Source: Burkholderiaceae bacterium (GTDB lineage: Bacteria > Pseudomonadota > Gammaproteobacteria > Burkholderiales > Burkholderiaceae_C). Taken from it: 9,090 nucleotides of DNA. The notes beneath the pieces were generated by a model. That model made no database searches, was not told the DNA's origin, and worked only from the letters and a program-made list of their open reading frames with translations. A program made the translations under genes and the position numbers. Numbering within the stretch: position 1 is the stretch's first letter; every line of letters begins with the position of its first letter. The stretch covers positions 1-9,090 of the forward strand of contig JAIRQU010000270.1 of the NCBI GenBank assembly GCA_031256305.1, written 5' to 3'. Shown in pieces: positions 1-6,608 of the stretch.

Positions 1-608
1 CGGAAGTGTTCGGCGCGGGCCATCTGGAACCCTGCGCCGCGCCGGTGCATCCGCACCGGCCGGAGTTGGGCGAGCGGCGCTTTCTGCTCGGCCCGGAAAT
101 CTGGATTGAGCGCGGTGATTACCAGGACGCGCCGGTCAAAGGCTTCTTCCGCCTGTTTCCCGGTAACGCCGTGCGGCTGAAATACGGCTACGTCATCGAA
201 TCCACCGGTGCCGAACGCGGCGCGGACGGGCACATCGCCGCCGTACACGCGCGGCTGCTGCCCGACACCAAGAGCGGCACGCCCGGCGCGGACCGGGTCA
301 AGGTCAAAGGCGTTATCACCTGGGTCGGCGCGGCTAACGGGCTGCGCGCCGAGGCACGTTTGTACGAACGGCTTTTCACCGAGGAACAGCCCGACGCGGG
401 CGGGCGCGACTTTTTGCAAGCGCTCAACCCCGCCAGTCTGCGCGTGGCGCAGGCCGTGGTCGAGCCGGGATTGGGCGCGGCGCAGCCCGAAGCGCGCTAT
501 CAGTTCGAGCGGCATGGCTACTTTGTCGCCGACCGGCGCGACCACCAAAGCGGCGGCAAACTGGTCTTCAACCGCATCACGGGGTTGAAGGATTCGCGGG
601 GTAAATGA
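1..608 (+). CDS. glnS: Glutaminyl-tRNA synthetase, C-terminal part (5' end outside window)
   Basis: This is the C-terminal tRNA anticodon-binding region of cytoplasmic glutaminyl-tRNA synthetase, which charges tRNA-Gln with glutamine using ATP. The frame is open from the first full codon at 3-5 to TGA at 606-608, giving about 201 residues. Family landmarks appear in the expected order: HPHRPELGERRF and EIWIERGDY early, VKGFFRLFPGNAVRLKYGYVI, then VKGVITWVGAA, RLYERLF, DFLQALNP, FERHGYFVADR, and FNRITGLKDS close to the C-terminus. The E. coli enzyme has about 554 residues, so roughly 350 N-terminal residues, including the HIGH and MSK-like catalytic motifs, lie to the left. A GTG at 6-8 is not a credible start because homology continues upstream. 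No frameshift is visible. The next gene starts about 108 bases downstream on the same strand. I am sure of the family; intactness cannot be judged. Confidence 0.95.
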   Translation, partial: EVFGAGHLEPCAAPVHPHRPELGERRFLLGPEIWIERGDYQDAPVKGFFRLFPGNAVRLKYGYVIESTGAERGADGHIAAVHARLLPDTKSGTPGADRVKVKGVITWVGAANGLRAEARLYERLFTEEQPDAGGRDFLQALNPASLRVAQAVVEPGLGAAQPEARYQFERHGYFVADRRDHQSGGKLVFNRITGLKDSRGK

Positions 609-669
609 GCGCCCGGCGCTTGCCGGAAAGAGTGCGCCGAAAGACGCGGTATTGAAACTTCCGGGCGCT
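608..669 (+). repeat. Inverted repeat between glnS and the TPR gene
   Basis: AGCGCCCGG at 608-616, starting on the last base of the glnS stop codon, is perfectly complementary to CCGGGCGCT at 661-669 (9 bp, 44-base loop). A 10-base direct repeat GGCGCTTGCC overlaps both arms (615-624 and 664-673). No T-run follows, so this is not a standard intrinsic terminator. It could fold in a read-through transcript or be chance in GC-rich DNA. Confidence 0.4.
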
Positions 670-701
670 TGCCTCATCTCATTGACTTGTTCTATCTTTG
701 C

Positions 702-706
702 GGAGA
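702..706 (+). promoter_or_regulatory. Ribosome binding site of the TPR gene
   Basis: GGAGA lies 10 bases before the ATG at 717-719. It favours that ATG over the in-frame TTG at 669, which would add 16 residues in front of the signal peptide. Confidence 0.6.
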
Positions 707-716
707 ACCCGAACTC

Positions 717-1277
717 ATGTTTGCCAAAACCATCGCCAAACTCCTCTTGGCCGCTGGCTTGATGGCCTGCGCCGTCGCTTGGGCGGCTGGGCCGTCGGTC
801 GATCAGGTGTACCAGGCGGCGCGGGCGGGCAACTACGCCCAGGCGCAGAGCCTGATGGATCAGGTGTTGCGCGAGCACCCCGACAGCGCCAAGGCGCACT
901 TTGTCGAGGCCGAGCTGCTGGCCCGGCAAGGCAAGTTGAGCGCGGCGCGCGGTCAGTTGGACAACGCGCGGCGGCTTGACCCTAGCCTTTCTTTTGCCAA
1001 ACCGCAAGCCGTTCAGTCGCTGCAAGCCTTGCTGACGGGCGGCGGCAACGGGCAAGCGCGGCGCATGATCGGCGGCGCGCCCCTGCGGCAAGGCGGGCTG
1101 TCATGGGGGTTGATTTTGGCGCTGGTGATCGTCGCCGGGCTGGTCATGATGTTTCTGCGCGCGCGCAATCGGGGCGCTGCCGGCTATCGGCCCTTGGGCG
1201 CGCCGATGCCCGGCGGCCCGATGGGTTACGGCCCCGCTGGCGGCGCGATGATGCCCCTGCAAACGGGCGGCGCTTAA
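717..1277 (+). CDS. Exported TPR-repeat protein with C-terminal membrane anchor
   Basis: A 186-residue protein, probably exported to the periplasm and held in the inner membrane; its function is unknown. Residues 1-24 form a classic signal peptide: Lys at 4 and 8, hydrophobic core LLLAAGLMACAVAWAA, with likely cleavage near A23-A24. Residues 25-92 are helical and TPR-like (VDQVYQAARAGNYAQAQSLM, then a second unit HFVEAELLARQGKLSAARGQL ending RRLDPS), which suggests protein-protein contact. Residues 129-147 (WGLILALVIVAGLVMMFLR) form one membrane segment followed by basic residues, and the last 36 residues are rich in Gly, Pro and Met. Similar small TPR proteins are known from Burkholderiales. 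The ATG at 717 is chosen for its Shine-Dalgarno and because it starts the signal peptide. It faces the ABC transporter operon. It may be co-transcribed with glnS, but I see no functional link. Confidence 0.8.
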   Translation: MFAKTIAKLLLAAGLMACAVAWAAGPSVDQVYQAARAGNYAQAQSLMDQVLREHPDSAKAHFVEAELLARQGKLSAARGQLDNARRLDPSLSFAKPQAVQSLQALLTGGGNGQARRMIGGAPLRQGGLSWGLILALVIVAGLVMMFLRARNRGAAGYRPLGAPMPGGPMGYGPAGGAMMPLQTGGA

Positions 1278-1345
1278 AGACGAGCCAGGCGTAAGCGCCA
1301 AGGTCTGCAACGGCGCATTGGCGGCGTTTCTGCCGTTACGAGTGG

Positions 1346-1381
1346 ACGCGCGGCGCGCCGTGACATGACTTGACCGCGCGT
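1346..1381. repeat. Dyad in the convergent intergenic region
   Basis: ACGCGCGG at 1346-1353 pairs perfectly with CCGCGCGT at 1374-1381 (8 bp, 20-base loop). It lies in the 136-base gap between the ends of the convergent TPR and ATPase genes. The position suits a shared transcription stop, but neither strand shows the T-run of an intrinsic terminator. The self-complementary CGGCGCGCCG at 1351-1360 overlaps the left arm. Confidence 0.35.
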
Positions 1382-1413
1382 TGGCGCCGCCTGGGCATGC
1401 AGCCAAGCGGTTT

Positions 1414-2769
1414 TTACGTTTCCACATCCTCCAGACTGAAAATTTCGGTCTGGTCGTTGTAGGAAAAAATTTCGGCGTAGCGGCCCCAGTCGATCACGGC
1501 GTCCAGCGTTTCGGTGGCCGCGCCGTCGGAGAGAAAGTCTTCCAGCTCCTGCTCAAAGCGCATGCGCGGGGCGCGGTGGCCGGGGCGCTCGTCGAGCACC
1601 TTGCGGATGCGCGCGGCCAGCGGCACGCGCTCCAGCAGATGCCGCGCGAACATGGCCTTGCGCTCTTGCGTGCCCAATTCCGCGAACACCCGCGCCTGGG
1701 GCGTGAGGAATACGTCGCCTTCGCGCACTTCGGTAAAGCCCAGGTGTTGCAGCACTTCAACGATGGGGAACAGGTCATCGACTTCCAGGTGCAGCGTTTG
1801 CGCGATTTCGGGCATGTCGGCGCGCCCGTTGTAGGGCGCGCCGGCCAGCGTTTCGATCAGCCCGGCCATCAGGTTGGTGGAAACCTGCGGCAGGCGGCTG
1901 CCCAGTTCCAGCCCTTTCTTGGCGGCCTCGTTGGCCACGCGCGCGGTCATGCGCGCGTAGATGTCATCGACCAGCTTGCGGAACGCCGGGGCCAGCCGGT
2001 TGCGCGGGCGCGCAAAGGGCACGGCGATTTCGGCAATGACTTTGCCGGGGTTGGACGAGAGCACCAGGATGCGGTCGCACATGAACACGGCTTCCTCGAT
2101 GTTGTGGGTGACGATCAGCACCGACTTGATCGGCAGCTTGCCCTCGGTCCACAGGTCGAGCAGGTCGGTGCGCAGCGTTTCGGCGGTGAGCACGTCCAGC
2201 GCGGAGAACGGTTCGTCCATTAGCAGCAGGGTCGGCTCTACCACCAGCGCGCGCGCAAAGCCCACGCGCTGGCGCATGCCGCCGGACATCTCGCGCGGAT
2301 AGGCGTTCTCGAAGCCGTCCAGCCCGATGAGGTCGATGGCCGCCCGCGCGCGCGCGCGCCGTTCATGCGCGCCCACGCCCAGCGCCTCCAGCCCGGCCTC
2401 GACGTTTTGCAGCACCGTCAGCCACGGAAACAGCGCGAAGGTCTGGAACGCCATCGCCACCCCCTGGGCCGGGCCGTCCACCGGCTGGCCCTGGTACATG
2501 ACTTGCCCGGAAGAGGCCGGAATCAGCCCCGCGATGATGCGCAGCAGCGTCGATTTGCCTGAGCCGGAGCGCCCCAGCAGTCCGACGATTTCGCCTTCGC
2601 GCAAGCTCAGGTTGACGTCGTCGAGCACCAGCTTTTCGGCGTGTTCCTTGTCAAAGCCGCGCGTGACGTGGCCCAGCATCAGGATTTCCGCGCCCGCGCC
2701 GACGCGCAGAGCGGGCCGTGCCGCCGGCGGGACGGACGATGGGGTAATGGCGGGGTAAAGGTCGGTCAT
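1414..2769 (-). CDS. ABC transporter ATPase, nitrate/sulfonate/taurine type, with C-terminal AAA-associated domain
   Basis: A 451-residue cytoplasmic ATPase subunit of an ABC importer, powering the permease encoded just upstream. The nucleotide-binding domain is complete: Walker A GRSGSGKST at 66-74, Q-loop Gln109, signature SGGMRQR at 162-168, Walker B LLLMDEP at 181-187, D-loop SALD at 189-192 and the switch His222 in IVTHN. The sequence is closest in style to NrtD/SsuB/TauB ATPases. After residue about 290 comes an extra region of some 150 residues (LPQVSTNLMAGLIETLAG, then EIAQTLHLEVDDLFPIVEVL, ending YNDQTEIFSLEDVE), which fits the AAA-associated C-terminal domain (PF09821 type), presumably regulatory. 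An upstream in-frame start at 2841 would overlap the permease gene and has no Shine-Dalgarno; the ATG at 2767-2769 has GGAG 8 bases before it. The gap to the permease is 37 bases, consistent with one operon. The substrate cannot be read from sequence. Confidence 0.9.
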   Translation of the reverse strand: MTDLYPAITPSSVPPAARPALRVGAGAEILMLGHVTRGFDKEHAEKLVLDDVNLSLREGEIVGLLGRSGSGKSTLLRIIAGLIPASSGQVMYQGQPVDGPAQGVAMAFQTFALFPWLTVLQNVEAGLEALGVGAHERRARARAAIDLIGLDGFENAYPREMSGGMRQRVGFARALVVEPTLLLMDEPFSALDVLTAETLRTDLLDLWTEGKLPIKSVLIVTHNIEEAVFMCDRILVLSSNPGKVIAEIAVPFARPRNRLAPAFRKLVDDIYARMTARVANEAAKKGLELGSRLPQVSTNLMAGLIETLAGAPYNGRADMPEIAQTLHLEVDDLFPIVEVLQHLGFTEVREGDVFLTPQARVFAELGTQERKAMFARHLLERVPLAARIRKVLDERPGHRAPRMRFEQELEDFLSDGAATETLDAVIDWGRYAEIFSYNDQTEIFSLEDVET

Positions 2770-2777
2770 GGCAATGG

Positions 2778-2781
2778 CTCC
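2778..2781 (-). promoter_or_regulatory. Ribosome binding site fixing the ATPase start
   Basis: On the minus strand GGAG lies 8 bases before the ATG at 2769-2767. The alternative in-frame ATGs (codons beginning at 2790 and 2841) have no comparable purine stretch. Confidence 0.65.
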
Positions 2782-2806
2782 GATGGGCATGAACAGGGCC
2801 GCGCGT

Positions 2807-4591
2807 TTAATCCAGACGCAGCCGTTCTTCGGCGTGGGCATACAGGGGCCGCCACAGCAGGCGGTTGAACAGGGTTACGAACAGCGACATCACGGCGATG
2901 CCCAGAATGATCTTGGGGTAGTTGCCCGCGGCGGTGGTTTGCGCGATGTACGCGCCCAACCCGTGCGCGGCGATTTGGGTATGGCCCCACTGCACGAACT
3001 CGGAGACGATGCTGGCGTTCCACGCGCCGCCCGATGCGGTGATGGCTCCCGTGATGTAGTAGGGAAAGATGCCCGGCAGCATGACCTGCCGCCACCACTG
3101 CCAGCCGCGGATGCGGAAGCTGGCGGCGGCCTCGCGGTAATCGTTGGGGTAGGCGCTGGCGCCCGCGATGACGTTGAACAGGATGTACCACTGCGTGCCC
3201 AGCACGATCAGCGGCGAGAGCCAGATGTCCGGGTTCAGGCCAAAACGCGCGATGACCATGACAAACGCAGGAAACATCAGATTGGCCGGAAACGCCGCCA
3301 GAAATTGCGCCAGAGGCTGGATTTTTTCAGCCAGCGCCGGGCGTAGGCCGATCAGCACCCCCAGCGGCACCCAGATGACCGAGGCAATGGCGATCAGCAC
3401 CATCACGCGCAGCAGCGTAATCAGCCCCAGCGCGAACACGTGGCCGACTTCGCCCCAGGTGATTTCGGCGCTCAGATAGCCCACGACGCGCCACAGGACA
3501 TAGAGCGTGAGCGCCACCACCAGCGCGCCGAGCGCCGCGTCGCCCAGGCGCTGGGACGCGCGCGATGGCGCTGCACGCCGCGCACCGGACATGCCGGTAA
3601 CGGTTTGCCGCCATTGCTGCCACGGCAACGGCGGCAGGCGCAGGGGTACGCGCGCCATTTGCGCCAGCAGCCAGCCCAGCGGCGCGAGCAGCCGGTGGAT
3701 GAGCCGGGTGCGGCGGACCAGGTCCAGCAACCACGATTGCGGCGCGTCGCCGGAACTGGTGTTTTCCATGCGGAACTTGTCGGCCCACGCCACCAGCGGG
3801 CGGAACAGCAACTGGTCGTAGGCCAGGATCACCACCACCATCGTCAAAATCACCCAGCCGATAGCCGCCAGGTTTTGTTGCGCGATGGCTTGCGCCAGAT
3901 ACGCGCCCACGCCCGGCAGCGTGAAAGTGTGGTCGCCGACCGTGATGGCCTCGGACGCCACCACGAAGAACCAGCCGCCGGACATCGACATCATCATGTT
4001 CCAGATCAGTCCCGGCATGGAAAACGGCACCTCCAGCTTCCAGAAACGCTGCCAGCCCGTCAGGTGAAAGCCGCGCGAAACCTCATCCAGATCGCGCGGC
4101 ACGGTGCGCAGCGACTGGTAGAAGCTGAAGGTCATGTTCCATGCCTGACTGGTGAAGATGGCGAAGATCGCCGCCAGCTCCGGCCCCAGCACCCGGCGCG
4201 GAAACAGCGCTAGGAAAAACGTCACCGTGAACGATATGAAGCCCAGCACCGGCACCGATTGCAAAATGTCCAGAATCGGCACCAGCACCATGCCCGCGCG
4301 CCGGCTCTTGGCCGCCAGCGTGCCGTAACCCAGCGTGAAAGCCAGCGACGCGGCCATCGCCGCCAACATGCGCAGCGTGGTGCGCAGCGCGTATTCGGGC
4401 AGATGCACGGGGGACAGCGAAATGGCCTCGTTCTGCAAAGTCGCAATCGGCGCCAGCGTCTGGTGGAACCCTACCGTAATGAGCGCCAGCAGGCCCACGA
4501 TCAGCGGAAAGGCGATGAAGTCCCAGCGGTTGGGCAGCACCCGCCAGGCCGACGCGCTGGCGATGCGGTTGAGTTCAAAAATGGACGCCAT
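2807..4591 (-). CDS. ABC transporter permease, duplicated (two fused permease domains)
   Basis: A 594-residue inner-membrane permease in which two binding-protein-dependent transport domains are joined in one chain, so one polypeptide can replace the usual permease dimer. This is the COG4986-type duplicated anion permease arrangement. In the first half the membrane segments lie roughly at 24-42, 72-92, 102-128, 136-158, 195-215 and 240-262; in the second at about 350-370, 383-415, 425-449, 455-480 and 560-580. Each half has its own EAA-type coupling loop for the ATPase: EVSRGFHLTGWQRFWKLEVP at 170-189 and EAAASFRIRGWQWWRQVMLP at 487-506. A basic linker at about 267-348 (many Arg, Pro and Trp) joins the halves. 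The gene is first of the visible operon, 37 bases before the ATPase. ATG 4591 is the start, with a modest GGGAA six bases upstream on its strand. No periplasmic binding protein is nearby, so the substrate (nitrate, sulfonate, taurine or another anion) stays open. Confidence 0.9.
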   Translation of the reverse strand: MASIFELNRIASASAWRVLPNRWDFIAFPLIVGLLALITVGFHQTLAPIATLQNEAISLSPVHLPEYALRTTLRMLAAMAASLAFTLGYGTLAAKSRRAGMVLVPILDILQSVPVLGFISFTVTFFLALFPRRVLGPELAAIFAIFTSQAWNMTFSFYQSLRTVPRDLDEVSRGFHLTGWQRFWKLEVPFSMPGLIWNMMMSMSGGWFFVVASEAITVGDHTFTLPGVGAYLAQAIAQQNLAAIGWVILTMVVVILAYDQLLFRPLVAWADKFRMENTSSGDAPQSWLLDLVRRTRLIHRLLAPLGWLLAQMARVPLRLPPLPWQQWRQTVTGMSGARRAAPSRASQRLGDAALGALVVALTLYVLWRVVGYLSAEITWGEVGHVFALGLITLLRVMVLIAIASVIWVPLGVLIGLRPALAEKIQPLAQFLAAFPANLMFPAFVMVIARFGLNPDIWLSPLIVLGTQWYILFNVIAGASAYPNDYREAAASFRIRGWQWWRQVMLPGIFPYYITGAITASGGAWNASIVSEFVQWGHTQIAAHGLGAYIAQTTAAGNYPKIILGIAVMSLFVTLFNRLLWRPLYAHAEERLRLD

Positions 4592-4790
4592 CGGGTTTCC
4601 CGGCTAGTGTCGTGCCGAACTTGCGGTTGCGCGCAATGAAATCGGTGGATTCACGCCTAGGGCGCAAAGGCGCGATTTCAGGCGCAAGTGTGGGTGTGGC
4701 ACGGCACGAGTTGTTCAGGCATGACCGGGACAGACCAAACCAGGGCGCACGCAACCACCACGCGGTACAAACCGCCAGGCACACGCCACT

Positions 4791-4808
4791 CCCGCCTGCG
4801 CTGGCGGG
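4791..4808. repeat. Short GC hairpin CCCGCC-6-GGCGGG
   Basis: CCCGCC at 4791-4796 and GGCGGG at 4803-4808 form a perfect 6-bp stem with a 6-base loop. It is in the middle of the intergenic region and resembles the short palindromic extragenic repeats common in GC-rich proteobacteria. No second copy occurs in the window, so repeat-family membership is a guess. No T-run follows. Confidence 0.5.
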
Positions 4809-5002
4809 ACGGCGGCCAATCATCAATTGGGGCGCAAACGTCCTGCCGCTCAGACAGAAAAACAGTTCGGAGATCGACTACTGCCGCTGTCCAATGCACA
4901 CGCCCCGGTTGTTGAGATAGGCCGCGATTGTAGGCAAAGCGCATGACTTTGACCAGGGTGATGGCCTGAAAATTCCGCCATTGCCCGCTGTACTTGATGG
5001 AC

Positions 5003-5028
5003 TTGACGGGTCGTGCGCGCCGTATACT
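5003..5028 (+). promoter_or_regulatory. Possible sigma-70 promoter of the PEBP gene
   Basis: TATACT at 5023-5028 is one base from the -10 consensus. TTGACG at 5003-5008 is a good -35 hexamer, but the spacer is only 14 bases instead of 16-18, so either the -35 is something else or the promoter is weak. Transcription would begin near 5035, at the first arm of the leader repeats. Confidence 0.35.
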
Positions 5029-5032
5029 GCGC

Positions 5033-5075
5033 CGGCAAAAGGTCTTGTTTGCTGCCTTTTGGGTTGTTTTTGCCG
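5033..5075 (+). repeat. Two overlapping inverted repeats in the PEBP leader
   Basis: CGGCAAAA at 5033-5040 is complementary to TTTTGCCG at 5068-5075 (8 bp). CAAAAGG at 5036-5042 is also complementary to CCTTTTG at 5055-5061 (7 bp, 12-base loop). The two pairings share bases 5036-5040 and exclude each other. The stretch after the shorter hairpin is T-rich (5057-5071). It lies between the possible promoter and the Shine-Dalgarno, so it would be in the mRNA leader if transcription starts at or before 5033. Confidence 0.5.
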
Positions 5076-5103
5076 TTCCCGCTATTTGCGGCTTTCAGCA
5101 AGC

Positions 5104-5109
5104 AGGGAG
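5104..5109 (+). promoter_or_regulatory. Ribosome binding site of the PEBP gene
   Basis: AGGGAG ends directly against an ATG at 5110-5112 and 6 bases before the in-frame ATG at 5116-5118. The spacing selects 5116; the ATG at 5110 would have no spacer. Confidence 0.7.
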
Positions 5110-5115
5110 ATGACG

Positions 5116-5754
5116 ATGAAACTGTGGAGCCGCAGCTTTGCGGACATGACTCCAATTCCCGGCGAATACGCATTTGCCGTGCCCGATGCGGTCCGGCATG
5201 TCATTCTGTCGGGCAACCGCAATCCGCATCTGGCTTGGGACGATGCGCCCGCCGCAACCCGCTCGTTCGTCTTGATTTGCCACGATCCGGACGTGCCCAG
5301 CAAGGGCGATGATGTCAATCAGGAAGGCCGCGAAGTGCCGGCTACGCTGCCGCGCGTGGATTTTTTTCATTGGGTATTGATCGACATTCCGGCCACGCAG
5401 CGCGAAATTGCCGCAGGCAGCCACAGCCACGGCATTACCCCGCGCGGCAAGCCGGGGCCGCAAGTATCGGCGGCGCCGGGCGAAATGCGTCACGGCCTCA
5501 ACGACTACACCGGCTGGTTCGCCAGCGATGCCGACATGCGCGGCGACTACCATGGCTACGATGGCCCCTGCCCGCCGTGGAACGACAGCATCGTGCACCA
5601 TTACACTTTCACGTTGTACGCGCTGGATGTGCCCGCCCTTGCGGTCAGCGGCTCCTTCAACGGTGCCGCCGTGCGCGCAGCCATGCAGGGGCACATTCTG
5701 GCGCAGGCCGCGCTGACGGGGCTGTACACGCTCAATCCAAGGTTGGTGAAATAG
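5116..5754 (+). CDS. YbhB/YbcL family Raf kinase inhibitor-like protein (PEBP superfamily)
   Basis: A 212-residue member of the phosphatidylethanolamine-binding protein superfamily. Bacterial YbhB/YbcL proteins have a PEBP fold with an anion-binding pocket; their physiological ligand and role are mostly unknown. The pocket motifs are present in order: HDPDVP at 56-61, FFHWVLIDIP at 83-92 with His85, GYDGPCPPWND at 147-157 and HHYTFTLYALDVP at 161-173. The C-terminus (GHILAQAALTGLYTLNP) is also typical. I see no signal peptide from the 5116 start, so it should be cytoplasmic. At 212 residues it is longer than the roughly 160-180 of E. coli YbhB/YbcL; the extra length is around residues 62-80 and 112-146. 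The open frame runs upstream to a TTG at 4981, but the Shine-Dalgarno favours 5116. It is the only gene in its apparent unit. Family certain, function unknown. Confidence 0.88.
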   Translation: MKLWSRSFADMTPIPGEYAFAVPDAVRHVILSGNRNPHLAWDDAPAATRSFVLICHDPDVPSKGDDVNQEGREVPATLPRVDFFHWVLIDIPATQREIAAGSHSHGITPRGKPGPQVSAAPGEMRHGLNDYTGWFASDADMRGDYHGYDGPCPPWNDSIVHHYTFTLYALDVPALAVSGSFNGAAVRAAMQGHILAQAALTGLYTLNPRLVK

Positions 5755-5938
5755 CGGTGGCGGTGCGCGCCGTTATTTGCGGATTGAACCGATGGATTGG
5801 CGTGAGCCACAGGCGAACTCCCGCATTATGTCCCGGTATTTTGAAAACTCAATAAAAAGGCAGTCCGGCACAAAAACGGTAATGCTGGAGTTCGTCCACT
5901 CCCCCCAACCGGCCGGTACTGGGTGTATCTGGTTATAT

Positions 5939-5942
5939 GGAG
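5939..5942 (+). promoter_or_regulatory. Ribosome binding site of the ParB-like gene
   Basis: GGAG lies 9 bases before the ATG at 5952. It overlaps the earlier in-frame ATG at 5937-5939, so 5937 is unlikely to be the start. ATG occurs three times in a row at 5952-5960; the first is used here. Confidence 0.6.
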
Positions 5943-5951
5943 AACTACCCC

Positions 5952-6581
5952 ATGATGATGACGAATACCGATATTTATTTGATTCCAGTGAAGCTGGAAT
6001 CGCTGCGGCCAACGCAAATGACCGTGGGTTACCGCGAAGTATCGGTCAAGCGCAGCCACTGGAAATCGCTCGATAAAAAAGCGCGTGCAGCCACGATTGA
6101 TTCACATTGGTTTCCTGCCGTGCTCGGCCCCAGGAAGAATTATTACATTGTCGATCACCATCATCTCGGTATCGCACTGATAGAAGAAGGCGTTCAGAAA
6201 GCGAAAGTCATGATGGTCAAGGATTTGTCGTGGCTTGATGAAACGATTTTCTGGCGCATGATGGAACATAATCAGTGGGTGCATCCCTTCGATGCACGGG
6301 GTCAACGTTGTGATTATGTGAATTTGCCGAAAAAATTGACTGAACTGGCCGACGATCCGTTTCGCAGTCTTGCCGGGGAATTGAGGCGCGTGGGGGGGTA
6401 TGCGAAGGATACTACGCCATTCAGCGAATTTTTGTGGGCGGATTTTCTGCGCACCAAAATCACCGTGCAAAAAATTCGCAAAAATTTCGACAAAGCGCTT
6501 GCCAACGCCAAAGCACAGGTACACGGCCAGGAGGCGCGCTATTTGCCCGGATGGTCGGGAACTGTACAGACAACAGGCTGA
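5952..6581 (+). CDS. ParB-like nuclease family protein (ParBc_2 type)
   Basis: A 209-residue protein resembling the ParB/sulfiredoxin-fold family ParBc_2 (PF08857 type), annotated as putative ParB-like nucleases; no biological role is established. It has the family pattern: a PVKLESLRPTQMTVGYREV segment at 12-30, KR and W before residue 40, FPAVLGPRKNYYIVDHHH at 54-71 with the His triplet 69-71 after Asp68, then a helical C-terminal half (WRMMEHNQWVHPFD at 101-114, ELRRVGGYAKD at 143-153, FSEFLWADFLRTKI at 157-170). No signal peptide or membrane segment is seen, so it should be cytoplasmic. Base composition is about 51% G+C over 6001-6540 by hand count, clearly lower than the flanking genes, which hints at horizontal acquisition. 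It has no ParA partner nearby, so chromosome or plasmid partitioning is not implied. A structured inverted repeat follows at 6609-6714. Confidence 0.75.
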   Translation: MMMTNTDIYLIPVKLESLRPTQMTVGYREVSVKRSHWKSLDKKARAATIDSHWFPAVLGPRKNYYIVDHHHLGIALIEEGVQKAKVMMVKDLSWLDETIFWRMMEHNQWVHPFDARGQRCDYVNLPKKLTELADDPFRSLAGELRRVGGYAKDTTPFSEFLWADFLRTKITVQKIRKNFDKALANAKAQVHGQEARYLPGWSGTVQTTG

Positions 6582-6608
6582 ACCATAGGCGCGGACGCTG
6601 CCGCGAGG

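Larger units (their letters stand above)
4592..5115. other. 524-base intergenic region between divergent genes
   Basis: This separates the minus-strand permease from the plus-strand PEBP gene and should hold both promoters. Its short open frames (for example 4612-4920 plus, 4678-4944 minus) are rich in Arg, Cys and His, lack a credible Shine-Dalgarno and look random. I see a GC hairpin at 4791-4808, a possible promoter at 5003-5028 and paired repeats at 5033-5075. No permease promoter could be picked out with confidence, and I recognise no RNA gene. Confidence 0.7.

Noticed and set aside
669..698. Promoter TTGCCT-18-TATCTT before the TPR gene
   Set aside because: Each hexamer matches only four of six bases, and a start near 705 would leave almost no leader and cut into the ribosome site. 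Not reported as a feature.
1381..2223. Long plus-strand open frame (280 codons) opposite the ATPase gene
   Set aside because: It is antisense to a gene with intact ABC motifs, and its His/Gln/Gly/Val-rich composition is the usual shadow of GC-rich codons. It has no recognisable domain.
2770..2841. Longer ATPase start at 2841
   Set aside because: It would overlap the permease end by 35 bases, adds unlike residues and has no ribosome site; ATG 2769 has GGAG at good spacing.
2768..4213. Plus-strand open frames opposite the permease gene (2768-3346, 3440-4213)
   Set aside because: They are antisense shadows of a clear membrane protein, rich in Arg, Gln and His, with no family resemblance.
4592..4602. 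CGGGTTTCCCG dyad over the permease ribosome site
   Set aside because: Only 4-bp arms with a 3-base loop; too short to claim translational control.
4981..5115. PEBP N-terminal extension from TTG 4981
   Set aside because: The extension is Cys-rich and unlike the family, spans the likely promoter and leader, and a clear AGGGAG precedes ATG 5116.
5755..5951. Terminator after the PEBP gene or promoter for the ParB-like gene
   Set aside because: TTGAAA at 5841-5846 has no fitting -10 at 16-18 bases, TTATAT at 5933-5938 has no -35, and no GC stem with a T-run is present.
5777..6076. Plus-strand frame of 99 codons overlapping the start of the ParB-like gene
   Set aside because: It has a TTG start with no Shine-Dalgarno, overlaps a better-supported gene by over 100 bases and resembles no known family.
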